A DNA stretch of 64,000 nt, from positions 186,001 through 250,000 of the forward strand of contig NZ_JACHWP010000002.1 of the NCBI RefSeq assembly GCF_014191425.1, read 5' to 3'. Below the pieces are notes generated by a model. The model ran no database searches. It saw only the letters and a list, made by a program, of their open reading frames with translations, and was not told the DNA's origin. How positions within the stretch are numbered: the first letter of the stretch is position 1; every line of letters begins with the position of its first letter. The position numbers were made by a program, and so were the translations under genes. This DNA is from Helcobacillus massiliensis (lineage in GTDB: Bacteria; Actinomycetota; Actinomycetes; Actinomycetales; Dermabacteraceae). Below are positions 26,034-37,863 of this stretch, piece after piece.

Positions 26034-28003
26034 TGGCCCGCGTCTCCCCCGCCGCTCCGTCCTGCCACGGCGAATCCTCCACCCGCACCGCCCCGGCGCT
26101 CTCACCGGTGGTGGCGTTCGTCGGCGCCCCGAACGTCGGCAAATCCACCCTGTTCAACACCCTCACCGGGTCGAAGCGCACCATGGGCAACTGGCCCGGC
26201 ACCTCAGTGGAGATCGGCCGCGGCGCCTGGCCCACCACGCGCGGCCCCTTCGATGCGATCGACTTCCCCGGCGCCTACTCCCTGGACCCGCAGTCCCCCG
26301 ATGAGGAGCTCACCCGTGACCTGCTGATCGACGCCCCGATCCAGGAGCGGCCCGACGCTGTCCTCGTCGTCGCCGACGCCACCGCCCTCACCCGCTCCCT
26401 CTACATCGCCGCCCAGGTGCGCGAGCACCCCTACCCGGTGGTGCTCGCGCTGACGATGCTGGATGTGGCGCGCCGCCGCGGCATCCGCGTGGACACCACC
26501 GCCCTGGAGAACCACCTGGGCTGCGCCGTCGTCGCGATCGACCCCCGCAAGGGCACCGGGTTCGACGAGCTGGAGGACGCTGTCGGCCGCGCCCTCGAGC
26601 ACGCCGACCAGGCAGCGCCGCGCGAGCGGGACCTGCCCACCGGAGAGGCCGACGAGTTCGCCCTCGCCGACGAGCGCTTCGCGTGGATCGACGCCGCGGT
26701 CGAGGCCTCCACGGTGCGCGCCGCGAACGCGCCGGTCGCGCTCACCTCCCGCATCGATTCGGTCGCCCTCCACCCGATCCTCGGCCCGCTGCTGTTCCTC
26801 GCGGTCATGTGGGGCGTGTTCGAACTGACCACCACGATCGCCGCGCCGCTGCAGGACGGGCTGGATCAGCTCGTCTCCGGCCCCGTCTCCGACGGCGCGC
26901 GCTGGCTGCTCGCAGCGCTGCACATCGACCACCCAGTGGTGACCGGGTTCCTCGTGGACGGCCTCATCGCCGGCGTGGGCGCCCTGCTGACGTTCGTGCC
27001 GCTGATGGCGATCATGTTCCTGCTGCTCGCGCTGCTGGAGGACTCCGGGTACATGGCCCGCGCCGCTGTCGTCTCCGACCGCGCCATGCGCGCCATCGGT
27101 TTGCCCGGCAAGGCGTTCCTGCCGCTGCTGGTCGGCTTCGGCTGCAACGTGCCCGCGATCGCCGCGACCCGCGTGCTGCCGGACGCGAAGCAGCGCATCC
27201 TCACCAGCCTGCTGATCCCGTTCACGTCCTGCTCCGCGCGGCTGACGGTGTACGTCATGCTCGCCTCCACGTTCTTCCCCGACCGCGCCGGCACCGTCGT
27301 GTTCGCGATGTACGTCATCTCGGTGGCGCTCGTGATCGTGGTGGGTCTGCTGCTGCGCACCACCCTGTGGCGCACCATGGGGTCCAGCCCCCTCGTGCTG
27401 GACCTGCCGCCGTACCAGGTGCCGGTGCCGCGCATCATCGCATCGGTGACGTGGGTGAAGCTGCGGGCGTTCCTGCAGACCGCCGCCGGCATCATCGTGG
27501 CGTGCGTGACCCTCGTGTTCCTGCTCCAGGCCACCCCGGCTCCAGGGGCCGACGGCCGCTTCGGCGCCGTGGCTCCGCAGGATTCGCTGTACGCCGCGAG
27601 CGCCGAGGTGATCACCCCGGTGTTCGCCCCGGCCGGGTTCGATGACTGGCGCACCAGCGGCGCCCTCGTCACCGGCTTCGTGGCGAAGGAAGCGGTGATC
27701 TCCAGCTGGGCGCAGACCTACGCGCTGGAGGACCCGTCGGCCCAGGACGCTGAGCAGCAGGGCCGCAGCCAGCTCGGCCGCGCCATCCACCACACGTTCG
27801 AGACCACCAGCGGTGGGCACACCACGGCCGCGATCTGGGCGTTCATGATCTTCACCCTCGCCTACACCCCGTGCGTGGCGACCCTCGCGGCGCAGAAGCG
27901 GGAGATCGGCTGGGGCTGGACCCTGTTCGGCATCGCCCTGCAGCTTTCGATCGCGTGGGCACTGGCCGTCGCGGTGTTCCAGATCCTGTCGCGGGTGCTG
28001 TGA
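26033..28003 (+). CDS. feoB: Ferrous iron transporter FeoB
   Basis: The 656-residue protein has an N-terminal G domain with P-loop GAPNVGKS (31-38), a GTS switch I (NWPGTSVEIG), DFPGAYSL as G3 and a weak G4. The C-terminal polytopic domain carries the two Gate motifs, including GFGCNVPAIAATR, LLIPFTSCSARLTVY and a late FTLAYTPCVATLAAQKRE. It imports Fe2+ across the membrane and is most useful in low oxygen, in line with the anaerobic respiration genes beside it. It overlaps feoA and feoC by one base at each end. Confidence 0.95.
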   Translation: MARVSPAAPSCHGESSTRTAPALSPVVAFVGAPNVGKSTLFNTLTGSKRTMGNWPGTSVEIGRGAWPTTRGPFDAIDFPGAYSLDPQSPDEELTRDLLIDAPIQERPDAVLVVADATALTRSLYIAAQVREHPYPVVLALTMLDVARRRGIRVDTTALENHLGCAVVAIDPRKGTGFDELEDAVGRALEHADQAAPRERDLPTGEADEFALADERFAWIDAAVEASTVRAANAPVALTSRIDSVALHPILGPLLFLAVMWGVFELTTTIAAPLQDGLDQLVSGPVSDGARWLLAALHIDHPVVTGFLVDGLIAGVGALLTFVPLMAIMFLLLALLEDSGYMARAAVVSDRAMRAIGLPGKAFLPLLVGFGCNVPAIAATRVLPDAKQRILTSLLIPFTSCSARLTVYVMLASTFFPDRAGTVVFAMYVISVALVIVVGLLLRTTLWRTMGSSPLVLDLPPYQVPVPRIIASVTWVKLRAFLQTAAGIIVACVTLVFLLQATPAPGADGRFGAVAPQDSLYAASAEVITPVFAPAGFDDWRTSGALVTGFVAKEAVISSWAQTYALEDPSAQDAEQQGRSQLGRAIHHTFETTSGGHTTAAIWAFMIFTLAYTPCVATLAAQKREIGWGWTLFGIALQLSIAWALAVAVFQILSRVL

Positions 28004-28287
28004 TGGCCGCGGTCCGGCTCAGCATGCCCCGCACTCGCCGCGGCAGCGCCGCCGGGGGCCGACGGGGCCCGCTGTCCCTCGTCGCTGACGCCGTCGACGC
28101 CGGCGCCGGGACAGCGGAGGCCGTGCAGCGGATGACCGGTCTGGACGCCGGCACCGTCGACGCCGCCCTCGGCCACCTGGAGCGCATGGGCCGGGTGGAC
28201 CGGACCCTGTCGCAGGCGAGCTGCCCGACGGGCGGCTGCCGCACCTGCCCCCTGTCCGAACAGGGCTGCGGGGCGCCGCTCACCTGA
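28003..28287 (+). CDS. feoC: FeoC-like small protein with a cysteine cluster
   Basis: The 94-residue product starts at the ATG overlapping the feoB stop. Residues about 25-70 form a winged-helix-like region (TAEAVQRMTGLDAGTVDAAL). The C-terminus has CPTGGCRTCPLSEQGC, a four-cysteine group suitable for an iron-sulfur cluster as in FeoC. FeoC proteins regulate FeoB stability or feo transcription. The N-terminal 22 residues are basic and variable and include a GGCCGACGG copy. The assignment rests on position and the Cys pattern. Overall similarity to enterobacterial FeoC is low. Confidence 0.7.
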   Translation: MAAVRLSMPRTRRGSAAGGRRGPLSLVADAVDAGAGTAEAVQRMTGLDAGTVDAALGHLERMGRVDRTLSQASCPTGGCRTCPLSEQGCGAPLT

Positions 28288-28302
28288 GTCGACGCCCCGC
28301 AG
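28266..28302. terminator. Bidirectional terminator between feoC and pntB
   Basis: Arms CTGCGGGGCG (28266-28275) and CGCCCCGCAG (28293-28302) pair across the feoC stop codon in a convergent intergenic region. Confidence 0.6.
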
Positions 28303-28351
28303 GGGGTGCTGGCCCGTCAGCGCCGGGATGCCCGCGCCCGAACGGCCCGGG

Positions 28352-29806
28352 TCACAGTGCCGCGCTGATGGCCTCCACGGAGTCCTTCGCGTCACCGAGC
28401 AGCATGTCCGAGTTCTCGTTGAAGAACAGGGGGTTCTGCACGCCCGCGTATCCGGCGCCCATGGACCGTTTGAACACGATGACCTTCTTCGCGTCCCACA
28501 CCTTCAGCACCGGCATGCCGGCGATCGGCGACCCGGGCTCTTCGGCGATCGGGTTGACGGTGTCGTTCGCGCCGATCACGAGGACGGTGTCGACGGAGTC
28601 GAAGTCGTCGTTGATGTCGTCCATTTCGTGGACGATGTCGTACGGGACCTTCGCTTCGGCGAGCAGCACGTTCATGTGGCCGGGCAGGCGGCCCGCCACC
28701 GGGTGGATGCCGAAGGTGACGTCCACGCCGCGTTCGCGCAGCTTCTTGGTGAGCGACGCGACCGGGTACTGCGCCTGAGCCACCGCCATGCCGTAGCCGG
28801 GGGTGATGACCACGTGCTCGGATCCGGCGAGCAGCTGCGCGACCTCCGCGGCGGTGGTTTCGGTGTGGGCACCGTAGTCACGGTCGGCGCCGGAGGCGGC
28901 ACCGCCGTCGGAGCCGAAGCCGCCGAGGATCACGGAGATGAAGGACCGGTTCATCGCCTTGCACATGATGTACGACAGGTACGCACCGGAGGAGCCGACG
29001 AGGGCGCCGACGATGATCAGCAGTTCGTTGCCGAGCATGAAGCCGGCCGCTGCGGCCGCCCAGCCGGAGTACGAGTTCAGCATGGAGACGACCACCGGCA
29101 TATCACCGCCGCCGATCGCGGCGACCATGTGGAAGCCGAGCCACAGCGCGATGACGAGCATCAGCATCAGCGAGATCCAGGCGAGCACGCCGGTGCCGCC
29201 GGTGGCGACGAACACGACCCCGAGCACGAGGGTGAGGATCAGCGCCGCGAGGTTCAGCAGGTGGCGGCCGGGCAGCACCAGGGGCGCGCCCTTCATCTTC
29301 GCGGACAGCTTCAGGTACGCCACGATCGAACCGGTGAGGGTGATCGCGCCGATGAAGATGCCGAGGAACACTTCGGCGAGGTGGAAGCGGGCGATGTCGG
29401 CGGTGACGCCGTGCGGGTGCAGGAACGAGTTCAGGCCGATGAGGACGGCGGCTGCACCCACGAAGGAGTGCAGCATCGCGATCAGCTGCGGCATCCCGGT
29501 CATTTCGACCTTCTTCGCCATCGGCAGTCCGATGGCGGCGCCGATGCCCATGGCGAGGGCGATGAGCATGAAGGTGACGAGGGGGCCGTGGAAGTTCGCC
29601 GGGTCCACGTGGGACTGCACGAGGGCGCGGGCGATGGTGGCGACCAGGGCGATGACCATGCCGATGGCGCCGAAGGTGTTGCCGCGCTGCGCGGTGGTCT
29701 GCTTCGACAGGCCGGCGAGCGCGAGGATGAACAGGATCGCGGAGGCGAGGTACGCAAGGTTGGTGAGCCGTCCGGTCCACTCGATGAGCTGCAGGGTGGT
29801 GTCCAT
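28352..29806 (-). CDS. pntB: NAD(P) transhydrogenase beta subunit
   Basis: The 484-residue protein has about nine membrane helices in the first 290 residues. These include [19 protein letters not shown]-like [19 protein letters not shown], a family signature of the proton channel. The C-terminal NADP-binding Rossmann domain shows [50 protein letters not shown] and [13 protein letters not shown]. With PntA it couples hydride transfer from NADH to NADP+ to proton entry, giving NADPH. It follows pntA with only a two-base gap. Confidence 0.95.
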   Translation of the reverse strand: MDTTLQLIEWTGRLTNLAYLASAILFILALAGLSKQTTAQRGNTFGAIGMVIALVATIARALVQSHVDPANFHGPLVTFMLIALAMGIGAAIGLPMAKKVEMTGMPQLIAMLHSFVGAAAVLIGLNSFLHPHGVTADIARFHLAEVFLGIFIGAITLTGSIVAYLKLSAKMKGAPLVLPGRHLLNLAALILTLVLGVVFVATGGTGVLAWISLMLMLVIALWLGFHMVAAIGGGDMPVVVSMLNSYSGWAAAAAGFMLGNELLIIVGALVGSSGAYLSYIMCKAMNRSFISVILGGFGSDGGAASGADRDYGAHTETTAAEVAQLLAGSEHVVITPGYGMAVAQAQYPVASLTKKLRERGVDVTFGIHPVAGRLPGHMNVLLAEAKVPYDIVHEMDDINDDFDSVDTVLVIGANDTVNPIAEEPGSPIAGMPVLKVWDAKKVIVFKRSMGAGYAGVQNPLFFNENSDMLLGDAKDSVEAISAAL

Positions 29807-29808
29807 GC

Positions 29809-31374
29809 TCAGGCCTCCGTTCGGAACATGGCGAGCATGCGGTGGGTGACCGCGAAGCCGCCGAAGATGTTGATGGATGCCACGACGATCGCGAGGAAGG
29901 CGAGGATCGTGACGGCGATGTTCGAGGACCCGACCTGGAGGATCGCACCGACCAGGACGATGCCGGAGACGGCGTTGGTCTCACTCATCAGCGGCGTGTG
30001 CAGGGAGTGCGTGACCGCGGTGATGACGTAGAAGCCGACGACCACGGCGAGCAGCAGCACCATGTAGTCCTGCGCGACCGCGAGCGGGGAGGCGAGCACG
30101 AGCGCGGCGCCGAGGATGCCGGCGGCACTCATCCAGAGGCGCTGCAGGGTGCGCTTGCGGGACGCTTCGGCGGCGAGGGCCTGCTCGTCCACGGGTTCCG
30201 GTTCGGGGGTGGGCGCCGTGACCGGCGCGGCGGACACGGTCACCGGGGGCGGTGGCCAGAGGACGTCGGCGGGGCCGACGGGTTCCGGGCGCGCCTGGGT
30301 GACGGTGATGGAGCGGACGATCTCGTCCTCGAGGTCGAGGGTGAGCTGCCCGTCCTTGCCGGGGGTGGTGAGGGCGAGGAGGTTCACCAGGTTCTGGCCG
30401 TACAGCTGGGAGGACTGGCCGGGCAGGCGGCTGGCGAGGTCGGTGTAGCCGATGATGTGGACGCCGCCGTCGGTGGTGTGGATTTCGCCGGGCCGGGTGA
30501 GTTCGCAGTTGCCGCCGTTGGCTGCGGCCATGTCGACGATGACGGAGCCGGGCTTCATGGCGGCGACATCGGCTGCGGTCAGCAGGATGGGCGCGGTGCG
30601 TCCGGGGATGTTGGCGGTGGTGATGACGATGTCGGCCTGCGTGGACTGTTCGGCGTAGAGCTTCGCGGCGGCGCGGGCCTGGTCCTCGGTCATCTCCTTC
30701 GCGTACCCGTCGGCTGATTTCTCGGTGGCGGCGGGGATGGCGACGAATTCGGCGCCCATGGATTCGACCTGTTCGGCGGTTTCGGGCCGGAGGTCGGTGG
30801 CTTTGACGATGGCGCCCATGGAGTTGGCGGTGCCGATGGCTGCGAGGCCGGCGACACCGGCGCCGATGACGTACACGGTGGCGGGCGGCATCTGGCCGGC
30901 GGCGGTGATCTGGCCGGTGAAGAGGCGGCCGAAGCGGGAGGCTGCTTCGACGACGGCGCGGTATCCGGCGATGTTGGCCATGGAGCTGAGGACGTCCATC
31001 GACTGGGCGCGGGAGATGCGCGGGACGGCGTCGACGGCGAGGCCGGTGATGTTGCGTTCGGCGAGCAGGTCGATCAGTTCGGGGCTGCGGCCGGGCGCCA
31101 TGCGGGTGATGAGGGTGGATCCGGGCGCCATGGCGGTGATGCGGTCACCGCGGGGTGCGTCGAGGGCGAGGACGATGTCGCTGGTCCAGACGTCGTCGCC
31201 GACGATGTGGGCGCCTGCGTCGGTGTAGGCGGTGTCGGGGAAGGCGGCGGGGACGCCGGCTCTGGTCTGGACGGCGACCTCGTAGCCGAGGCCGATGAGT
31301 TTCTTGACGGTGGCGGGGGTGGCGGCGACGAGTGTGCCGCCTTCCGCCGCTTCGTTGGGGACGCCGATTCGCAC
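29809..31374 (-). CDS. pntA: NAD(P) transhydrogenase alpha subunit
   Basis: The product is 521 residues from the GTG at 31374 ([13 protein letters not shown]), with AAAAGGAG upstream. This is the undivided PntA form. The NAD-binding domain I (1-380) includes [22 protein letters not shown] and the mobile-loop region. A Pro-rich linker follows (about 385-415), then domain II with four membrane helices (about 425-521). The frame is open far upstream but shows no homologous sequence there. It is the first gene of a pntAB unit. Confidence 0.95.
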   Translation of the reverse strand: MRIGVPNEAAEGGTLVAATPATVKKLIGLGYEVAVQTRAGVPAAFPDTAYTDAGAHIVGDDVWTSDIVLALDAPRGDRITAMAPGSTLITRMAPGRSPELIDLLAERNITGLAVDAVPRISRAQSMDVLSSMANIAGYRAVVEAASRFGRLFTGQITAAGQMPPATVYVIGAGVAGLAAIGTANSMGAIVKATDLRPETAEQVESMGAEFVAIPAATEKSADGYAKEMTEDQARAAAKLYAEQSTQADIVITTANIPGRTAPILLTAADVAAMKPGSVIVDMAAANGGNCELTRPGEIHTTDGGVHIIGYTDLASRLPGQSSQLYGQNLVNLLALTTPGKDGQLTLDLEDEIVRSITVTQARPEPVGPADVLWPPPPVTVSAAPVTAPTPEPEPVDEQALAAEASRKRTLQRLWMSAAGILGAALVLASPLAVAQDYMVLLLAVVVGFYVITAVTHSLHTPLMSETNAVSGIVLVGAILQVGSSNIAVTILAFLAIVVASINIFGGFAVTHRMLAMFRTEA

Positions 31375-31480
31375 GCATCTGCTCCTTTTCTCAGCGGGGG
31401 CGGCCGGAGGGGTGGCCGCTCCCCCAGAGTAGGGGCGGTGCGGCGCCCCGTTTGAGGCACAAGGTCCCCCGCTGGGAGTG

Positions 31481-34294
<2,814 letters not shown>

Positions 34295-34295
34295 G

Positions 34296-34637
34296 TCAGA
34301 GGAACGCGACGCCGAGGATCATGTTGATCACGAGGCCCACCGGGATGGCGAACCAGAGGGCGCTGCTGGTGTTCTCACGCTGCTTGATGGCGATGAACGC
34401 GGCAACGGCCACGAGGACCGCGATCAGCAGCTTGATGCCGAGGATCATGTGGTCCACCTGCATGCCGGCCATGACCGCGGTGACCATGGCGAGAGCGCCG
34501 AACACGGCGGCGCCGGCGGAGGCGTGCGCCATGCCCGGGTTGGGCTGGCGGGTCTTCGCCGCGGCGACCCAGATGCCGAACGCGGCGGCCCAGCAGATGA
34601 CGTGGAGCAGAACGAGAATGGTGGTGACTGTAGCCAT
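34296..34637 (-). CDS. Four-helix membrane protein of unknown function
   Basis: The 113-residue product has four predicted membrane helices with few loops. HVICWAAAFGIWVAAAKTRQPNPGMAHASAGA is the most distinctive stretch (about residues 11-42), and the family is not one I can name. The ATG at 34637 has GGGAG only two bases before it. An in-frame ATG at 34667 has a weak site, so the start is uncertain. Its stop lies one base ahead of the pcrA start, so the two are likely one transcript. It is divergent from the gene at 34697. Confidence 0.65.
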   Translation of the reverse strand: MATVTTILVLLHVICWAAAFGIWVAAAKTRQPNPGMAHASAGAAVFGALAMVTAVMAGMQVDHMILGIKLLIAVLVAVAAFIAIKQRENTSSALWFAIPVGLVINMILGVAFL

Positions 34638-34696
34638 GGCTCCCACTGTACTGAGGGGGTGCGACATTTAAAGTCTCGGGTGCGGCGCGTGCAAGA

Positions 34697-35731
34697 ATGA
34701 CCACGATGACTGAGCCCGATGTCACTGCTCGACCCCCGCTGTGGAGGGTCGTCGTCGCCGTGCTGTCCCTCGCGCTGACGGCGCTGATCGTGCTCGTCCT
34801 GATCCCCCGCGCCGCGCGCTCCGGCTGGCCCGAGATCCTGTCGTCCCTGACCTCCACCAGCCCTCTGTGGGTGGGCGCGCTGCTGGTGGTGGCGGCTCTG
34901 GCGGCTCTGATCGACACCGCAGGGTTCCGCCGATGCTTCCCCGGCGTCGCGTTCGGGCCGGCGCTGCGCACGAACACGGCCGCCGGCGCTCTGTCCGCTG
35001 TGGTGCCGCTGGGCTCGACCCTGGCGGTGACGCTGATCGTCACCCGCATGCGCACCGCGGGCCTGCGCCGCTCGGTGATTGCGGCGGGCACCGCGGTGGC
35101 CTCCGCCGCGGACATCCTCACCTCGATCGCGCTGCCCGTGATCGGTGCGGCACTGCTCGCGACCTCCGCCCGCATCACCGGCGGCACGGCCGCGGCCCTC
35201 GCCGTCGGGGCGGTGCTGGGGCTGGTCCTGCTGGCCGCGGTGGGCGCACTGGCTGTGAACCGACGGGTCGTCGCGGCGCTGCTGAAGCGCGCCCAGGGCA
35301 TTGAACAGGGCTTCTCCGAGGGGTTCGGGCGCAGCTCCGTGGACTTCACGGCCGACGGGGCCGCGATGCACGATGAGTCCCTGCGGATCGCCCGCGCCGG
35401 CGGCGGCGCCGCGGTGTGGCTGCCGCTGCTGGCCCGCATCCTGCAGGCGGCGGCGTTCGCGGCGCTGTGCACGAGTGCGTTCGGTCTGGACGTGACGGTG
35501 CTGGAGGCCGCGGCGGTGTTCGCTCTGGGCCGTCTGCTGACCCTCGTGCCGCTGACCCCGAGCGGACTCGGCGTGGTGGAGACCGGCATGACCGGGGCCC
35601 TCGTGGCCCTGGGTGCCGACGCCTCCGGGGCCGCCGCGGCGGTCCTGCTGATGACGATCACGCAGACGCTGTTCCCGGCGGCTGTCGGCGCTCTGCTGCT
35701 GCCGACGGGTGCGGGCCCTGCCCGCGAATGA
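34697..35731 (+). CDS. Lysylphosphatidylglycerol synthase-type membrane protein (UPF0104)
   Basis: The 344-residue protein has seven or eight membrane helices and the family features of the LPG synthase transmembrane domain (PF03706-like). These are TAAGALSAVVPLGS near residue 95 and LVPLTPSGLGVVETGMTG near residue 290, the glycine-rich signature before the last helix. There is no aminoacyl-transferase domain, so it may flip or export lipid-linked products. Two closely spaced ATGs (34697, 34706) could start it. The substrate is unknown. Confidence 0.78.
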   Translation: MTTMTEPDVTARPPLWRVVVAVLSLALTALIVLVLIPRAARSGWPEILSSLTSTSPLWVGALLVVAALAALIDTAGFRRCFPGVAFGPALRTNTAAGALSAVVPLGSTLAVTLIVTRMRTAGLRRSVIAAGTAVASAADILTSIALPVIGAALLATSARITGGTAAALAVGAVLGLVLLAAVGALAVNRRVVAALLKRAQGIEQGFSEGFGRSSVDFTADGAAMHDESLRIARAGGGAAVWLPLLARILQAAAFAALCTSAFGLDVTVLEAAAVFALGRLLTLVPLTPSGLGVVETGMTGALVALGADASGAAAAVLLMTITQTLFPAAVGALLLPTGAGPARE

Positions 35732-35778
35732 CGAAGCCGCACAGCAGATCATCCGATGGTGATCCGTGTGCGGCTTCG
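35732..35778. terminator. Bidirectional terminator, UPF0104 gene / bldC
   Basis: Perfect 11-bp arms CGAAGCCGCAC / GTGCGGCTTCG enclose a second stem GATCA/TGATC. It begins right after the upstream stop codon and lies between convergent genes. Confidence 0.85.
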
Positions 35779-35802
35779 ATGACGGCGCGTTCAGCGCGCG
35801 GT

Positions 35803-35994
35803 TCAGCCGGCCTGGTCGCGCAGCAGAGCTTCCACCTCGCCGCGGCGGTAGCGCCGGTGACCACCGAGCGTGCGAATGGCCGACAGCTTGCCGGCCTGCG
35901 CCCACCGCGTGACAGTCTTGGGATCAACGCGGAACAGCTTCGCCACCTCTGATGGGGTCAGCAGTCCGTCCACGGCCTCCTGGGTATGCGGCAT
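35803..35994 (-). CDS. bldC: BldC-family MerR-like DNA-binding protein
   Basis: The 63-residue protein is almost entirely a MerR-type winged helix. LLTPSEVAKLFRVDPKTVTRWA and GKLSAIRTLGGHRRYRRGEVEALL match BldC of actinobacteria. BldC binds DNA as head-to-tail oligomers on direct repeats and controls development in Streptomyces. In non-sporulating relatives its role is less clear. The start ATG has CGGAGG nine bases upstream. It is divergent from the DUF3073 gene across a 406-base gap. Confidence 0.92.
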   Translation of the reverse strand: MPHTQEAVDGLLTPSEVAKLFRVDPKTVTRWAQAGKLSAIRTLGGHRRYRRGEVEALLRDQAG

Positions 35995-36188
35995 GGCTCA
36001 GCACCTCCGTTATTGTGTGGGTCGTTCACCACGGGGGGGGATGGGAACGAGCCGAACCATGGGTCGCACGGTCCGACATGTCCAACTCTAGGACACCGTG
36101 GAAGGCGCCTGACCATTGGTTTTGTCTCAGTTCTATCGTAAACCCAGGTCAGAACTGAAAATTTTCTTTGCGACGATGCCGTGAAGGC

Positions 36189-36205
36189 GATTCCGTAACG
36201 GAATC
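36189..36205. promoter_or_regulatory. Perfect 17-bp palindrome in the bldC upstream region
   Basis: GATTCCGTAACGGAATC is an 8-1-8 perfect inverted repeat in the divergent intergenic region, a strong candidate for a dimeric regulator site. Confidence 0.5.
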
Positions 36206-36315
36206 GTGATCAGAATCCCCCGAATCGGATGACGCAGCTCACACAATGACGCCCTGATGATCGGCGATCGCCCGGCTGATTCCCAGCTTCCTGTCACGGT
36301 GATTACGCGTATCCA

Positions 36316-36331
36316 GGTACCACGGGGTACC
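36316..36331. promoter_or_regulatory. GGTACC-N4-GGTACC repeat upstream of the DUF3073 gene
   Basis: Two self-complementary GGTACC hexamers separated by ACGG lie 70 bases ahead of the start codon. The spacing is one helical turn (10 bp). Confidence 0.4.
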
Positions 36332-36400
36332 CTTGGTGAGCGTAACTATCAATTCCCGGGGGCAGCAGCCCGATTCGTCGACGCACAGGGGGTCTTACCT

Positions 36401-36586
36401 ATGGGTCGTGGCCGTCAGAAAGCCAAGCAGGCCAAGATTGCTCGGGACCTCAAGTACTACAGCCCGGAAACCGACTTCTCCGCGCTGCAGCGCGAGCTGT
36501 CCGGTCAGCAGTCCCAGTCGTCATGGAGTGATGACGACGATGACGAGTACCCCGAACAGTGGGCTGAGAAGTACTCCGACGAGTGA
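36401..36586 (+). CDS. DUF3073 small protein
   Basis: The 61-residue protein starts MGRGRQKAKQAKIARDLKYYSPETDF, the conserved N-terminus of DUF3073, and ends in a Ser/Asp/Glu-rich tail. The family is actinobacteria-specific, without known function. A basic start plus an acidic tail suggests binding to RNA, DNA or a basic partner. The ATG at 36401 is chosen because the family begins there and AGGGGG precedes it. A strong terminator follows at 36630. Confidence 0.88.
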   Translation: MGRGRQKAKQAKIARDLKYYSPETDFSALQRELSGQQSQSSWSDDDDDEYPEQWAEKYSDE

Positions 36587-36629
36587 GCGCACAGCCACTC
36601 GACGATGACGCAGTCACCGAACCAGGTGC

Positions 36630-36657
36630 TGACGGGCGGATGGGAATCCGCCCGTCA
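36630..36657 (+). terminator. Terminator of the DUF3073 gene
   Basis: Perfect 12-bp arms TGACGGGCGGAT / ATCCGCCCGTCA with a GGGA loop are followed by TCGTCTT. The rest of the gap to purM shows nothing clear. Confidence 0.85.
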
Positions 36658-36738
36658 TCGTCTTAAGCACCCACGCGCTGCGGCGCCGCACCCTCACCGA
36701 GGAGGGCGCAGCCGCCGTCACCGCCGAGGGGCTGGCCG

Positions 36739-37863
36739 TCACTGGGAGGCGTAGTCCCCGGTGATCAGCACCGCTCCCCCGTCGACGCCCTTCGCGCCCT
36801 GGGTGAGTGAATCGCTCTCGGCTGAGGTGCCGGGCAGGTCGGATGCGGCCATGACCTCACCGACCACGCGGGAGCCGACACCGAGGCGCTGCAGGCAGGC
36901 GAGGGCGTCATCAGCAGCGTCAGCGGAGACGACGGCGACCATGCCGAGGCCCATGTTGAGGGTCGCTTCCAGGTCCAGCAGCGGCACCCGGCCCCACGCC
37001 TGCACCTGGTGGAACACCGGGGCGGGCGCCCAGCTGGAGCGGTCGATCCGCACCGAGAGGTCCGTCGGGATCACGCGCGCCACGTTCGCCGCGAGGCCAC
37101 CGCCGGTGATGTGGCTGAGGGCGTGCAGCTTCTCGCAGCCGAGCTCGGCGAGCAGCGCGAGCATGTCCGCGGAGTAGATGCGGGTGGGCTCCAGCAGCTC
37201 CTCACCGAGGGTGCGGCCGAAGTCGTCGATGTGGTCCTCGAACTTCTTCCCGGCGCTGGCGACGACGGCGCGGACCAGGGAGTAGCCGTTGGAGTGGAGA
37301 CCGGAGGCGTCCATGCCGATGACCACGTCACCGGCCTGGACCCGGTCGGCGCTGAGCATCTGGTCGGCTTCGACCACACCGACGGCCGCGCCGGCGACGT
37401 CGTAGTCGTCCTCGGCCATCACACCGGGGTGCTCGGCGGTTTCGCCGCCCACCAGCGGGGTCTGGGCGAGCTGGCAGCCTTCGGCGACGCCGCGGACGAT
37501 GTCGGCGATCTTCTCGGGGACCACTTTTCCGCAGGCGATGTAGTCGGTCATCGCCAGGGGCTTGGCGCCGGAGACGACGATGTCGTCCACGACCATGGCG
37601 ACGAGGTCGCGGCCGATGGTGTCGTGGATGTCGAGGCCCTGGGCGATGGCGAGCTTGGTGCCGACCCCGTCGGTCGAGGAGGCAAGGAGGGGGCGGCGGT
37701 AGTCCTTGAGCTCGCTGACGTCCACCAGGCCGGCGAAGCCGCCGACGCCGCCGAGGACGGTGTCGCCGTGGGTCTTGGCGGTGGCGCTCTTCATGAGCTC
37801 AACGGCGCGGTCGCCCGCGTGGATGTCGACGCCGGCGCTGGCGTAGGTGACGCTGTCGTTCAT
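36739..37863 (-). CDS. purM: Phosphoribosylformylglycinamidine cyclo-ligase
   Basis: The 374-residue protein has the AIR synthase layout. The N-terminal part has YASAGVDIHAGDRAVELMK and SSTDGVGTKLAIAQ. The central part has VDDIVVSGAKPLAMTDYIA and LVGGETAEHPGVM. The C-terminal domain has HITGGGLAANVARVIP. It closes FGAM to AIR with ATP in purine synthesis. It overlaps purF by four bases (ATGA) and is translated after it. Confidence 0.95.
   Translation of the reverse strand: MNDSVTYASAGVDIHAGDRAVELMKSATAKTHGDTVLGGVGGFAGLVDVSELKDYRRPLLASSTDGVGTKLAIAQGLDIHDTIGRDLVAMVVDDIVVSGAKPLAMTDYIACGKVVPEKIADIVRGVAEGCQLAQTPLVGGETAEHPGVMAEDDYDVAGAAVGVVEADQMLSADRVQAGDVVIGMDASGLHSNGYSLVRAVVASAGKKFEDHIDDFGRTLGEELLEPTRIYSADMLALLAELGCEKLHALSHITGGGLAANVARVIPTDLSVRIDRSSWAPAPVFHQVQAWGRVPLLDLEATLNMGLGMVAVVSADAADDALACLQRLGVGSRVVGEVMAASDLPGTSAESDSLTQGAKGVDGGAVLITGDYASQ

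Larger units (their letters stand above)
35995..36400. other. 406-base intergenic region between bldC and the DUF3073 gene
   Basis: This is one of the longest gene-free stretches and is clearly A+T-richer than its surroundings. It contains a CAGTTCT/AGAACTG inverted repeat followed by AAAATTTTC (36128-36157), a perfect 17-base palindrome at 36189-36205, and GGTACC-N4-GGTACC at 36316-36331. It must hold both divergent promoters. I see no additional reading frame with family similarity. Confidence 0.6.
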
